Shown one piece after another: positions 34,704-43,045 of a stretch of DNA of 64,000 nt. The stretch covers positions 1-64,000 of the forward strand of contig NZ_JAQMYP010000057.1 of the NCBI RefSeq assembly GCF_028369295.1. Reading direction: 5' to 3'. Origin of the DNA: Streptomyces sp. HD (lineage in GTDB: Bacteria; Actinomycetota; Actinomycetes; Streptomycetales; Streptomycetaceae). Positions within the stretch are counted from its first letter, which is position 1; each line of letters starts with the position of its first letter. A program made the position numbers and the translations under genes. The notes beneath the pieces are model-generated. The model did not search any database. It was not told the origin of the DNA and saw nothing but the letters and a program-made list of their open reading frames with translations.

Positions 34704-34895
34704 CTACGCCGTCTGGTGCGCCAGCAGCGCCACCGCTGCGATCAGCACCGCCAGCAGGGCGATCAGCGTCATCGGGTTCAGGCCCGCGAACGGGTTCTCC
34801 TGCTGCAGCCGCTCGCGGTTCGCCCGGCAGACGGGACAGCGGCCCTCACTCACGGGCGCGGCACAGCTCGCGCACACCAGCCGGTCGTACGTCAT
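34704..34895 (-). CDS. Small zinc-ribbon membrane protein
   Basis: 63 residues. Two CxxC pairs (LVCASCAAP, GRCPVCRAN) form a rubredoxin-like zinc ribbon, and a single hydrophobic helix (TLIALLAVLIAAVALLA) follows at the C-terminus. The start is fixed by a strong AGGAGGG about 7 nt upstream of the ATG at 34895. This size and layout argue for a real tail-anchored microprotein and not a chance open frame. Function unknown. Confidence 0.8.
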   Translation of the reverse strand: MTYDRLVCASCAAPVSEGRCPVCRANRERLQQENPFAGLNPMTLIALLAVLIAAVALLAHQTA

Positions 34896-35221
34896 GCGCT
34901 CGCCCTCCTAGCGGGTTCCCTCCGGGGGTTCAACGGGTTCGGGCCCGAGAACGTTCCCTCTTCTACTGTGCCAGGTTCCTTGGGAAAGGGCCCGGGCGCT
35001 TCCGGAGGGGTGGTTGCCATTGTCTCGCGGCTGCGGGTGGGTGGGGGCTGTTCCCGCAGTTCCCCGCGCCCCCAGGAAAAGGGCGCCGGCTCCCTGCTCG
35101 TCAAAGAGCGAACCCCGTACATAAGTGCACAAGGGGCGCGCAACCCACCTGGCGACTGCACCCCTGCCCTCGGTTCGCGTATGGTCACGCTCATCTACCC
35201 CCGGCGACCCGTGGTGCATCC
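34896..35221. other. Intergenic region between zinc-ribbon gene and ftsE
   Basis: No gene is seen in these 326 bases. Around 35042-35078 the sequence (GCAGTTCCCCGCGCCCCC, then AGGAAAAGGGCGCC) matches the reverse orientation of the common repeat found at 18961 and 53348. The ftsE promoter must lie here; no clear consensus can be assigned. Confidence 0.5.
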
Positions 35222-35911
35222 GTGATCCGATTCGACAATGTCTCCAAGGTCTACCCCAAGCAGACCCGCCCCGCACTCAGGGATGTGTCCCTGGAAGTGG
35301 AGAAGGGCGAGTTCGTGTTCCTCGTGGGGTCCTCCGGCTCCGGAAAGTCCACCTTCCTGCGGCTGATCCTCCGCGAGGAGCGGTGCAGCCACGGTCAGGT
35401 GCACGTCCTGGGCAAGGACCTCGCACGCCTCTCGAACTGGAAGGTGCCGCAGATGCGCCGCCAGCTGGGGACGGTGTTCCAGGACTTCCGGCTCCTGCCG
35501 AACAAGACGGTCGCGGAGAACGTGGCCTTCGCCCAGGAGGTCATCGGCAAGTCGCGCGGCGAGATCCGCAAGTCCGTGCCGCAGGTGCTCGACCTCGTCG
35601 GGCTGGGCGGGAAGGACGACCGGATGCCCGGTGAGCTGTCCGGCGGTGAGCAGCAGCGGGTGGCGATCGCGAGGGCCTTCGTCAACCGGCCCAAGCTGCT
35701 GATCGCCGACGAGCCCACCGGCAACCTCGACCCGCAGACCTCCGTCGGCATCATGAAGCTGCTCGACCGGATCAACCGGACGGGCACCACCGTGGTGATG
35801 GCCACGCACGACCAGAACATCGTGGACCAGATGCGCAAGCGCGTCATCGAGCTGGAGCAGGGCCGCCTCGTCCGCGACCAGGCCCGCGGCGTCTACGGCT
35901 ACCAGCACTGA
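35222..35911 (+). CDS. ftsE: Cell division ATP-binding protein FtsE
   Basis: 229 residues from a GTG. It has Walker A GSSGSGKST, signature LSGGEQQR and Walker B LLIADEPTGNLD, the FtsE pattern. FtsE forms an ABC-type complex with FtsX that controls peptidoglycan hydrolases during division or growth. ftsX begins 38 nt downstream, so the two are co-transcribed. The preceding 326 bp carry no gene. Confidence 0.97.
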   Translation: MIRFDNVSKVYPKQTRPALRDVSLEVEKGEFVFLVGSSGSGKSTFLRLILREERCSHGQVHVLGKDLARLSNWKVPQMRRQLGTVFQDFRLLPNKTVAENVAFAQEVIGKSRGEIRKSVPQVLDLVGLGGKDDRMPGELSGGEQQRVAIARAFVNRPKLLIADEPTGNLDPQTSVGIMKLLDRINRTGTTVVMATHDQNIVDQMRKRVIELEQGRLVRDQARGVYGYQH

Positions 35912-35949
35912 CCGCCGACACGCTCCACGGAAAGGCATAACCAGACGCC

Positions 35950-36867
35950 ATGCGCGCCCAGTTCGTTCTGTCCGAGATCGGTGTCGGTCTCCGTCGCAAT
36001 CTGACGATGACGTTCGCCGTCGTCGTCTCCGTCGCCCTGTCGCTCGCCCTGTTCGGCGGGTCGCTCCTGATGAGCGACCAGGTCAGCACCATGAAGGGCT
36101 ACTGGTACGACAAGGTCAACGTCTCGATCTTCCTCTGCAACAAGAGCGACGCCGAGTCCGACCCCAACTGCGCCAAGGGCGCCGTCACCGAGGACCAGAA
36201 GAAGGAGATCACCGCCGACCTGGACAAGATGTCGGTCGTCGACAAGGTGACGTACGAATCGCAGGACGAGGCGTACAAGCATTACAAGGAGCAGTTCGGG
36301 GACTCTCCGCTGGCCGCCTCGCTGACGCCGGACCAGATGCAGGAGTCGTACCGGATCAAGCTGAAGGACCCGGAGAAGTACCAGGTCGTCGCCACCGCCT
36401 TCGACGGGCGGGACGGCGTGCAGTCCGTGCAGGACCAGAAGGAGACCCTGGACAACCTCTTCGAGCTGCTGAACGGCATGAACTGGGCCGCACGGGCGGT
36501 CATGGCGCTCATGCTGGTCGTCGCGCTGATGCTGATCGTCAACACCGTGCGGGTCTCGGCGTTCAGTAGGCGGCGCGAGACCGGCATCATGCGCCTGGTC
36601 GGCGCCTCCGGCTTCTACATCCAGGCGCCGTTCATCATGGAGGCCGCGGTCGCCGGGTTGATCGGCGGGGCGGTCGCATGCGCGTTCCTGGTGGTCGCCA
36701 GGTACTTCATCATCGATCACGGACTCGCCCTGGCCCAGAAACTCGATCTGATCAACTTCATCGGCTGGGACGCGGTGTTGACGAAGCTGCCGCTCATCCT
36801 CGCCACGAGTCTGCTGATGCCCGCGTTGGCGGCGTTCTTCGCGCTGCGCAAGTACCTGAAGGTGTGA
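35950..36867 (+). CDS. ftsX: Cell division protein FtsX
   Basis: 305 residues. A first membrane segment near residues 20-40 (MTFAVVVSVALSLALFGGSLL) is followed by a roughly 140-residue external loop and three further helices in an FtsX-type permease domain (SRRRETGIMRLVGASGFYIQAPFIMEA). It pairs with FtsE to relay ATP hydrolysis to external cell-wall hydrolases. A hairpin terminator follows directly. Confidence 0.96.
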   Translation: MRAQFVLSEIGVGLRRNLTMTFAVVVSVALSLALFGGSLLMSDQVSTMKGYWYDKVNVSIFLCNKSDAESDPNCAKGAVTEDQKKEITADLDKMSVVDKVTYESQDEAYKHYKEQFGDSPLAASLTPDQMQESYRIKLKDPEKYQVVATAFDGRDGVQSVQDQKETLDNLFELLNGMNWAARAVMALMLVVALMLIVNTVRVSAFSRRRETGIMRLVGASGFYIQAPFIMEAAVAGLIGGAVACAFLVVARYFIIDHGLALAQKLDLINFIGWDAVLTKLPLILATSLLMPALAAFFALRKYLKV

Positions 36868-36868
36868 C

Positions 36869-36918
36869 CAACGCCAAGGGGGCCGTGCGGGCAACGGACC
36901 GTACGGCCCCTTGCGTTG
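36869..36918 (+). terminator. Imperfect hairpin after ftsX
   Basis: CAACGCCAAGGGGGCCGT pairs with ACGGCCCCTTGCGTTG with one bulge; the loop holds a further GC stretch. It probably ends or attenuates the ftsEX transcript, with the protease gene starting 17 nt beyond. Confidence 0.7.
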
Positions 36919-36934
36919 TCCTAGACTCACCGGC

Positions 36935-38113
36935 ATGTCAGGTCGTGACCTGTTCTGTCAGCCCCGCCGCTTCGGCCGCGGGGCCGCCCTGACATTGGTC
37001 TTCGCGAGTGTGCTCGTCGCCGGTGCCGCGACCGGCTCCCTGCCCGTCTCCGACCGGAAGTCTCCGGCCGGTGCCACACGTTCGGCCACCTCCGCGGGCG
37101 GCCACCAGGACATCGCCGAGGTGGCCGCCGAGGCCATGGCCGCCGGCCAGTCCCCCATGGAGGCCGCCGAACGGGCGGTCAGCCGCAGCGGGGACCGCTG
37201 GGGCGCCGTGTACTCCGAGGGCGAGTACGAGGAGTTCGAGGAGGCCCTCGACGGCGCCTACACCGGCGTCGGACTGTGGGCGCGGCGCGAGCGGGACGGC
37301 CGTATCGAGGTCACCAAGGTGCGGGCGGGGTCGCCCGCCGCGGTGGCCGGGATCCGCGCCGGCGACCGGCTGCGCAGCGTCGACCACAAGAAGGTCGACG
37401 GGCGTCCGGTCACCGACGTCGTCGCCTTACTCCGCGGCGACGCCACGGGCGCCTCCGCCGGTACGGCCGTCACGGTGGGGCTGGAGCGCGGCACGCGCAC
37501 GTGGGACCTCACTTTGAAGCGGGCCCGTCTGTCCACCGATTCGGTCACCGTTCGAGAACTCGCCGGCGGCATCACCGTCGTCAGGATCTCCTCCTTCACC
37601 AAGGGTGTCGGCGCCACGGTCCGCTCCGCCGTACGGCAGGCCCCGGCCGCCACCGGCGTCGTCCTCGACCTGCGCGGCAACTCCGGCGGCCTGGTCACCG
37701 AGGCCGTCACCGCCGCCTCCGCCTTCCTCGACGGCGGCCTCGTCGCCACCTACGACGTCGACGGCGACCAGCGTGCCCTGCACGCCGAGCCGGGCGGCGA
37801 CACCACCAGACCGCTGGTCGCGCTCGTCGACGGCGGCACGATGAGCGCGGCCGAGCTGCTCACCGGTGCCCTTCAGGACCGCGGCCGCGCGGTCGTCGTG
37901 GGCACCCGCACCTTTGGCAAGGGCTCGGTCCAGATGCCGAGCCGCCTCCCCGACGGCTCCGTCGCGGAACTGACCGTCGGCCACTACCGCACCCCCTCCG
38001 GACGGGCCGTCGACGGCCGGGGCATCACCCCCGACCTGGAGGCCGAGCGGGGTGTCCTGGAGCGGGCCGAGACGGTTCTGAGCGGGCTCGGCAAGTCGTC
38101 GGGCGAGTCATAG
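36935..38113 (+). CDS. S41-family C-terminal processing protease (Ctp)
   Basis: 392 residues from the ATG at 36935. An N-terminal membrane or signal segment (GAALTLVFASVLVAGAATG) is followed by a PDZ domain (about 100-190) and the peptidase. The catalytic serine is Ser304 in GGTMSAAELL and the lysine is Lys329 in RTFGKGSVQ; their 25-residue spacing is that of Prc/CtpA. A TTA codon occurs at 37427-37429 (codon 165), which would make expression depend on the bldA tRNA. The gene follows ftsX as in related genomes. Confidence 0.93.
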   Translation: MSGRDLFCQPRRFGRGAALTLVFASVLVAGAATGSLPVSDRKSPAGATRSATSAGGHQDIAEVAAEAMAAGQSPMEAAERAVSRSGDRWGAVYSEGEYEEFEEALDGAYTGVGLWARRERDGRIEVTKVRAGSPAAVAGIRAGDRLRSVDHKKVDGRPVTDVVALLRGDATGASAGTAVTVGLERGTRTWDLTLKRARLSTDSVTVRELAGGITVVRISSFTKGVGATVRSAVRQAPAATGVVLDLRGNSGGLVTEAVTAASAFLDGGLVATYDVDGDQRALHAEPGGDTTRPLVALVDGGTMSAAELLTGALQDRGRAVVVGTRTFGKGSVQMPSRLPDGSVAELTVGHYRTPSGRAVDGRGITPDLEAERGVLERAETVLSGLGKSSGES

Positions 38114-38184
38114 GGCGAGTCGTCGGGCGGCTCGTAAATCGGCTTTCCGTCCGCCCCCTCCGTAGTGCGAAAATGGACGGCACT

Positions 38185-38739
38185 ATGAGCAAGGGAATGT
38201 ACGTACCGAAGGAGTCCCAGCCCAAGCAGGGCGGGTCGGCCGCGAAGACCAGGGACGGCGAGAAGGGCGGCAAGCGCAAGATCGTCGCCCAGAACAAGAA
38301 GGCCCGGCACGACTACGCGATCATCGACACGTACGAGGCGGGCCTGGTACTCATGGGCACCGAGGTCAAGTCGCTGCGTGAGGGACGGACGTCGCTGGCC
38401 GACGGCTTCGTCCAGATCGACCGGGGCGAGGCGTGGCTGCACAACGCCCACATCCCGGAGTACCACCAGGGCAGCTGGACCAACCACTCCGCGCGCCGCA
38501 AGCGCAAGCTCCTCCTGCACCGCGAGGAGATCGACAAGCTGGAGGCCAAGTCCCAGGAGACCGGGCACACCATCGTGCCCCTCGCCATCTACTTCAAGGA
38601 CGGCCGGGCGAAGGCGGAGATCGCTCTCGCGCGAGGCAAGAAGGAGTACGACAAGCGGCAGACCCTGCGGGAGAAGCAGGACCGGCGCGAGTCGGACCGG
38701 GCGATCGCGGCGGCGAAGCGGCGGCAGCGCGGCGTCTGA
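38185..38739 (+). CDS. smpB: SsrA-binding protein SmpB
   Basis: 184 residues from the ATG at 38185 (GGACGG just upstream). Core motifs are IVAQNKKARHDYAIIDTYEAGLVLMGTEVKSLREG and the C-terminal basic helix GKKEYDKRQTLREKQDRRESDRAI. The N-terminus is about 30 residues longer than in many bacteria, as in other Streptomyces. It binds tmRNA and enables trans-translation. The ssrA gene lies 114 bp downstream. Confidence 0.97.
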   Translation: MSKGMYVPKESQPKQGGSAAKTRDGEKGGKRKIVAQNKKARHDYAIIDTYEAGLVLMGTEVKSLREGRTSLADGFVQIDRGEAWLHNAHIPEYHQGSWTNHSARRKRKLLLHREEIDKLEAKSQETGHTIVPLAIYFKDGRAKAEIALARGKKEYDKRQTLREKQDRRESDRAIAAAKRRQRGV

Positions 38740-38853
38740 CGGGCGGGAATACAGTGGCATCGGCGTGCGTTGGTCACGTACGATGGCACTGCACCTCACA
38801 GCGGGTGCGCGCCCTCCAGCGGATCTTTCCGGTGGGGATTGAAAAAACAACAT

Positions 38854-39219
38854 GGGGATGATCGGTTTCGACAGCGGCTGTTCAAGCAGGGGAAGCGTGT
38901 CGAGGAAGCGGCAATGATCTCGTAAACCATATGTCGCAAAAAATAATCGCCAACACCAAGCGCGATTCCTTCGCCCTCGCTGCCTAAGTAGCGACTTGCG
39001 AAGTGTCAGCCCGGGGCTGTTCCCGACCCGGATCCTGGCATCAGCTAGGGAACTAAACCTTGATCCCGGTCACGGGGTGAAGAGGGAAATCTAACAGTGA
39101 CTGGGCCCGTCGGCGACTTGTTCGCGTGATCGCCGGGGCCGAGAAAATCACAGCGGACTGCACACGGAGAAGCCCTGTTTCTGCACCGTTGGACGCGGGT
39201 TCGATTCCCGCCATCTCCA
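38854..39219 (+). ncRNA. ssrA: Transfer-messenger RNA
   Basis: About 366 nt. The 5' end GGGGATGATCGG pairs with the 3' CATCTCCA to form the acceptor stem. The T-arm GGGTTCGATTCCC ends the molecule at 39219. The tag frame begins at the resume codon GCC (38949) and reads ANTKRDSFALAA then TAA at 38985-38987; with the alanine carried by the tRNA part, proteins receive A-ANTKRDSFALAA. The CCA is not encoded (CGA follows), so it must be added enzymatically. Confidence 0.95.
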
Positions 39220-39224
39220 CGATC

Positions 39225-39291
39225 GGGAGGTTTCCGAACCTCCCAACCCATGTGGGCAAGGGCCCCGCCGCCTTCGGGCAGCGGGGCCTTT
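39225..39291 (+). terminator. Two tandem hairpins ending ssrA
   Basis: A perfect dyad GGGAGGTT-TCCG-AACCTCCC spans 39225-39244. A second, longer one at 39258-39291 (AAGGGCCCCGC...GCGGGGCCTT) ends in CTTTG. Together they form a convincing terminator for tmRNA. Confidence 0.8.
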
Positions 39292-39334
39292 GTCATGCCG
39301 GAAACGTGAAACACGGGGGATGAGGGTGGGGACG

Positions 39335-40627
39335 ATGACGCAGCCGGATGAGCCGTACTACGTGATGTACGACGACGACTTCGGGCTCAGTGGTCTCGCC
39401 GGGAGGTCAGGGGACGCCCCGCCCCTGGCCGGGGGCGATGTGGCGGGGGACGAGCAGGTCGGGGAAGACGCCCGGAGCCTGCTGCTGTCGTCCCTGTCGG
39501 AGGACATGATCCGTACGTTGTGGCTGGCCGCCGACGGGGCGCGGTTCGATCCGGCCGCTCGGGGCACGACCGTGCGGTCCTGGCTGGGTGGCTGGTCGGA
39601 GGCGTTTCCGGCGCTGCCGCCGAAGCCTCCCAAACAGTTCGTCAAGTACCGGAGCACCATGTTCGTCGGACCGCGTCGGCCCGTGCTGGTGGAGGCGGAG
39701 ATGCGGGACGCCGTACTCGCCGAGATCGCGGCGGTGGAGGGCGACCTGGTGCGGGCCGTCCCGTTGCCGGAGATCGTCCCGGTGCTGCGGCGGGCCGTCG
39801 CCGAGGCGGGCGCGGATCTCGGCTTCCGGCTGCTGCTGCGGATCCTGAAGGCGCACTCCGTGCGGGTCGACAAGGCGCGCTACGAGCGGTTCATCGAGCT
39901 CAGCGAGCCCTTCGAGTACTGCTTCTCGGTCGTGTCCGACGGACTGCACGTCGACTGGCCGCCCGTCGACCCGGCCCGCCGCGACAGCGACTGGGACTTC
40001 GGGCTCTCGGAGCTCGCCGGGCGGTTCGCGCACTGGTGCGACGGCGCGGCGGACGAGGTCCTCCGTGAGACGGCCGCCGGCGACGACGTCCGGGAGCCGC
40101 CGGGCATGGCGGCCGCCGTCCTGCTGGAGGACGTGACGCGGCTGCTGGCCTCGCCCCTGTCCACCGACACGCTCGCCACTCTCTGGCTGGCCGCGAGCGA
40201 CTGCGGCTACCGGCCCGAGCGTTTCGACCTCGACGTACGGCAGTGGCTGGAGCGGATCGCCGAGGTCTGCCGGGAACGGCTGCGGGAGACCGCGCCCGAC
40301 TACCGGCCCGGCCCGGCGCCGGTGCGGGCGGACCTCGCGGACGAGGTGCTGCGTGAACTGCGGGACCTGGAGGCAGAGTTCGCGTCCAGGACCATTCAGC
40401 CGCACTGGCAGGGCGTGCCGGGTGCCGACGCGGCGCGGGCGCTGGAGCAGGTCGTCGCCCTGGCGGATCCCGATCTCGGTTTCCGGCTGTTCCTGCGGGT
40501 GTTGCTCGCGCTGTGGATGCCTCTGACCAAGGAGCAGTACGGCCGCTACCAGGCGCTCGGGGAGCGGCTCGGATATGGCGAGTTCCATGTGTCCCTGGTC
40601 GATCAGTTCATCCAGAATGATCTGTGA
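39335..40627 (+). CDS. Hypothetical protein with two tandem homologous domains
   Basis: 430 residues. I do not recognise the family. The sequence contains an internal duplication: the first half (LSEDMIRTLWLAADGARFDP, ADLGFRLLLRILKAHSV, ARYERFIELSEPFEY) is mirrored in the second (LSTDTLATLWLAASDCGYRP, PDLGFRLFLRVLLALWM, EQYGRYQALGERLGY). Each copy is about 175 residues and mostly helical, without membrane segments. The ATG at 39335 has GGTGGGGACG upstream; an ATG at 39320 is an alternative. The stop overlaps the next start (TGATG). Confidence 0.75.
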   Translation: MTQPDEPYYVMYDDDFGLSGLAGRSGDAPPLAGGDVAGDEQVGEDARSLLLSSLSEDMIRTLWLAADGARFDPAARGTTVRSWLGGWSEAFPALPPKPPKQFVKYRSTMFVGPRRPVLVEAEMRDAVLAEIAAVEGDLVRAVPLPEIVPVLRRAVAEAGADLGFRLLLRILKAHSVRVDKARYERFIELSEPFEYCFSVVSDGLHVDWPPVDPARRDSDWDFGLSELAGRFAHWCDGAADEVLRETAAGDDVREPPGMAAAVLLEDVTRLLASPLSTDTLATLWLAASDCGYRPERFDLDVRQWLERIAEVCRERLRETAPDYRPGPAPVRADLADEVLRELRDLEAEFASRTIQPHWQGVPGADAARALEQVVALADPDLGFRLFLRVLLALWMPLTKEQYGRYQALGERLGYGEFHVSLVDQFIQNDL

Positions 40628-41634
40628 TGCCTGCCAACCTGCGTACCGCTTCCGCCGTTTCCGCTGTTCCGGCCGTCCTCGCCGGTGTTCTGCTGCTCGC
40701 CGCCTGCGGTTCCGAGAGCGCCGCGCCGGGCGGTGACGGGCGGGTCCGTGCCGAGGCGTTGTGTCCGTCGGAGTTCGCTCAGAACGGCAGCCGTGCCTCC
40801 GGTACACCGACGCCGCTTGCCCTGCCCTCGTCCGACGGGACGACCGGGGGCGACGTGAAGGTCACCGGGCTGTACGCCTGGGGGAGCGGAAGCGGCTGCG
40901 GGGCCGATTTCTCGGCCGACTTCGAGGTCACCAACAGCGGGACGGAGAAGGCCGCCTACACCGTCACGCTCGGGTTCTTCTCCGCGTCCGGAACCATCGT
41001 CGACCATGTGGAGCGGACCGTCGCCGCGGTCGGGCCGGGGCGGACCGTCAAGGGGACCGCCGGGCTGGGGGCCTCGATGGGGGACGCGTCGGACGTGGCG
41101 AACGTCAAGGTGGAGAAGGTGCGCAGCGTGCCCGCCGACGAGGCGTCGTCCGCCTCGGGGCCGTGCCCCGCGTCGGGGTTCCACCTCTACGCGGACGACG
41201 GGGACGCCGCCATGGGGCTGCGTGCCGTCGGCCTCCATCTCGTCAACTGCGGCACCCGCCCCTACCGGCTCGACGGCTACCCGAAGCTCGAACCCCTCGA
41301 CGAGGAGCACGACTCCGTCGACGGAGTGCGGATCCTCCAGGGGACGGACCGGATCAGCACCGGCCTCGGCGGCGCCGGCAGCCCGCAGCCCGTCGTGTTG
41401 CAGCCGGGGGAGGCCGCGCAGGCCACGCTGGCGTGGCGGAACACGACGACCTTCGGTGAACCGGTCGACGCACCGTACCTCCGTGTGTGGGCGAAGTCCG
41501 GTGCCGGCCCGGTGACGGTGGTGCCGGAGCTCGACCTCGGGACGACGGGGAAGCTCGGTGTCGGGGCTTGGGTGAAGGACGAGTCGGTCCGGGGGGACGC
41601 CGGGGCTCCGCCGCGGCCGACGGTCACGCCGTAG
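40627..41634 (+). CDS. DUF4232 lipoprotein
   Basis: 335 residues. A signal peptide ends in a lipobox LLLAAC with Cys27, so it is probably a surface lipoprotein. Residues about 170-320 match the DUF4232 pattern (GLRAVGLHLVNCGTRPYRLDGYPKLEPLD, SPQPVVLQPGEAAQATLAWRNT). An earlier Ig-like segment (VTGLYAWGSGSGCGADFSADFEVTNSG) precedes it. The start overlaps the stop of the duplicated-domain gene by 1 nt, so they are co-translated. Function unknown. Confidence 0.85.
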   Translation: MPANLRTASAVSAVPAVLAGVLLLAACGSESAAPGGDGRVRAEALCPSEFAQNGSRASGTPTPLALPSSDGTTGGDVKVTGLYAWGSGSGCGADFSADFEVTNSGTEKAAYTVTLGFFSASGTIVDHVERTVAAVGPGRTVKGTAGLGASMGDASDVANVKVEKVRSVPADEASSASGPCPASGFHLYADDGDAAMGLRAVGLHLVNCGTRPYRLDGYPKLEPLDEEHDSVDGVRILQGTDRISTGLGGAGSPQPVVLQPGEAAQATLAWRNTTTFGEPVDAPYLRVWAKSGAGPVTVVPELDLGTTGKLGVGAWVKDESVRGDAGAPPRPTVTP

Positions 41635-41789
41635 GAGTCGACGGGTCCGGGAGCAGGCAAGCAGGTGACGCCCCGCCGGCCCATGACCGTTGCCACGGCG
41701 CCGCGTCCGCCTGTTTCCGTACCGTCACGATCGGCATCCCGGCTCTGTCACCCGCGCTGTCGTACATCCCGCCACAACCAGCACGCTCG

Positions 41790-41812
41790 GTGTATACACA
41801 CCGCGTATACAC
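41790..41812. promoter_or_regulatory. Putative PadR operator (two GTATAC dyads)
   Basis: GTGTATACAC (41790-41799, a perfect palindrome) and GTATACAC (41805-41812) lie 13 bp apart, centre to centre, in front of the PadR gene. A TAGAGT hexamer at 41819-41824, only 8 nt from the ATG, would fit a -10 element of a leaderless message. Autoregulation by the PadR protein is inferred. Confidence 0.55.
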
Positions 41813-41831
41813 GGCGTGTAGAGTGCGGGTC

Positions 41832-42356
41832 ATGTCCATCGGTCACACCCTTCTAGGGCTCCTGGAGGCCGGCCCGCGCCACGGCTACGACCTCAAGCGG
41901 GCCTTCGACGAGACGTTCGGTCACGACCGGCCGCTGCACTACGGCCAGGTCTACTCGACGATGTCCCGGCTGCTGAAGAACGGTCTCGTCGAGGTCGACG
42001 GGATCGAGGCGGGCGACGGTCCCGAGCGCAAGCGCTACGCGATCACCGAGGCCGGCATCACCGACGTACAGCGGTGGCTGGCGACCCCGCAGAAGCCGGA
42101 GGCATACCTCCAGTCGACCCTCTACACCAAGGTTCTCCTCGCCCTGCTCACCCGGCGCGACGCCGCCGAGATCCTCGACATCCAGCGCTCCGAGCATCTG
42201 CGCAGCATGCGGATCCTCACCGACCGCAAGCGCAAGGGCGATCTGGCGGATCAGCTGATCTGCGACAACGCCCTGTTCCACCTGGAAGCCGACCTGCGCT
42301 GGCTGGAGCTGACCGGCGCCCGACTCGACAAACTCCGTGAGGCTGTGACCCGATGA
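41832..42356 (+). CDS. PadR-family transcriptional regulator
   Basis: 174 residues. A winged helix-turn-helix domain (SIGHTLLGLLEAGPRHGYDLKRAFDE, HYGQVYSTMSRLLKNGLVEVDG) is followed by a C-terminal dimerisation helix pair, the subfamily type with a longer C-terminus (DLADQLICDNALFHLEADLRWLELTGARL). It is translationally coupled to the ABC ATPase (ATGA overlap at 42353), so it very likely represses its own exporter operon. Confidence 0.93.
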   Translation: MSIGHTLLGLLEAGPRHGYDLKRAFDETFGHDRPLHYGQVYSTMSRLLKNGLVEVDGIEAGDGPERKRYAITEAGITDVQRWLATPQKPEAYLQSTLYTKVLLALLTRRDAAEILDIQRSEHLRSMRILTDRKRKGDLADQLICDNALFHLEADLRWLELTGARLDKLREAVTR

Positions 42357-43045
42357 CGACTTCTCCCCCCGGTTCACTGCTCACCGCGCACGACCTGCGC
42401 AAGGCGTACGGCCCGACCCATGCGCTGGACGGCGCCGAGTTCTCCATCCATCCGGGCGAGGTCGTCGCCGTCATGGGCCCCTCCGGCTCCGGCAAGTCCA
42501 CGCTGCTGCACTGCCTCGCGGGGATCGTGCCGCCCGACTCCGGGTCGATCACCTACAACGGGCGTGAACTGACGGAGATGAGCGATGCCCAGCGCAGCGC
42601 GCTGCGCCGCTCCGACTTCGGGTTCGTGTTCCAGTTCGGTCAGCTGGTGCCCGAGCTGACCTGTGTGGAGAACGTCGCCCTGCCGCTGCGGTTGAACGGC
42701 TCCTCCCGCAAGGACGCCGAGCGGTCCGCGCTCGGCTGGATGGAGCGCCTGGAGGTCGACGACCTCAAGGCCAAGCGTCCCGGCGAGGTCTCCGGCGGCC
42801 AGGGCCAGCGCGTCGCCGTGGCCCGCGCGCTGGTCACCGGACCGCGCCTGCTGTTCGCCGACGAACCCACCGGCGCGCTCGACTCCTTCAACGGCGAACG
42901 CGTGATGGGACTGCTGACCGAAGCGGCCCGCTCGACCAACGCCGCCGTCGTCCTCGTCACCCACGAGGCACGCGTGGCCGCCTACTCCGACCGCGAGGTC
43001 GTCGTCCGCGACGGCAAGTCCCGCGACATGGAGCGCGCCGTATGA
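42353..43045 (+). CDS. ABC transporter ATP-binding protein (LolD/MacB type)
   Basis: 230 residues. Walker A GPSGSGKST, signature VSGGQGQR and Walker B LLFADEPTGALD place it in the MacB/LolD-like group of exporter ATPases. It partners the FtsX-type permease encoded next, again with a 4-nt ATGA overlap. Expression is probably controlled by the PadR regulator at the head of the operon. The substrate is not evident; antimicrobial compounds or peptides are usual for the group. Confidence 0.94.
   Translation: MTTSPPGSLLTAHDLRKAYGPTHALDGAEFSIHPGEVVAVMGPSGSGKSTLLHCLAGIVPPDSGSITYNGRELTEMSDAQRSALRRSDFGFVFQFGQLVPELTCVENVALPLRLNGSSRKDAERSALGWMERLEVDDLKAKRPGEVSGGQGQRVAVARALVTGPRLLFADEPTGALDSFNGERVMGLLTEAARSTNAAVVLVTHEARVAAYSDREVVVRDGKSRDMERAV

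Noticed and set aside
38854..39334. Possible integrative element at the ssrA 3' end
   Set aside because: tmRNA genes are common integration sites, but no integrase, direct repeat of the tmRNA end or other element gene lies downstream; the next genes look chromosomal.
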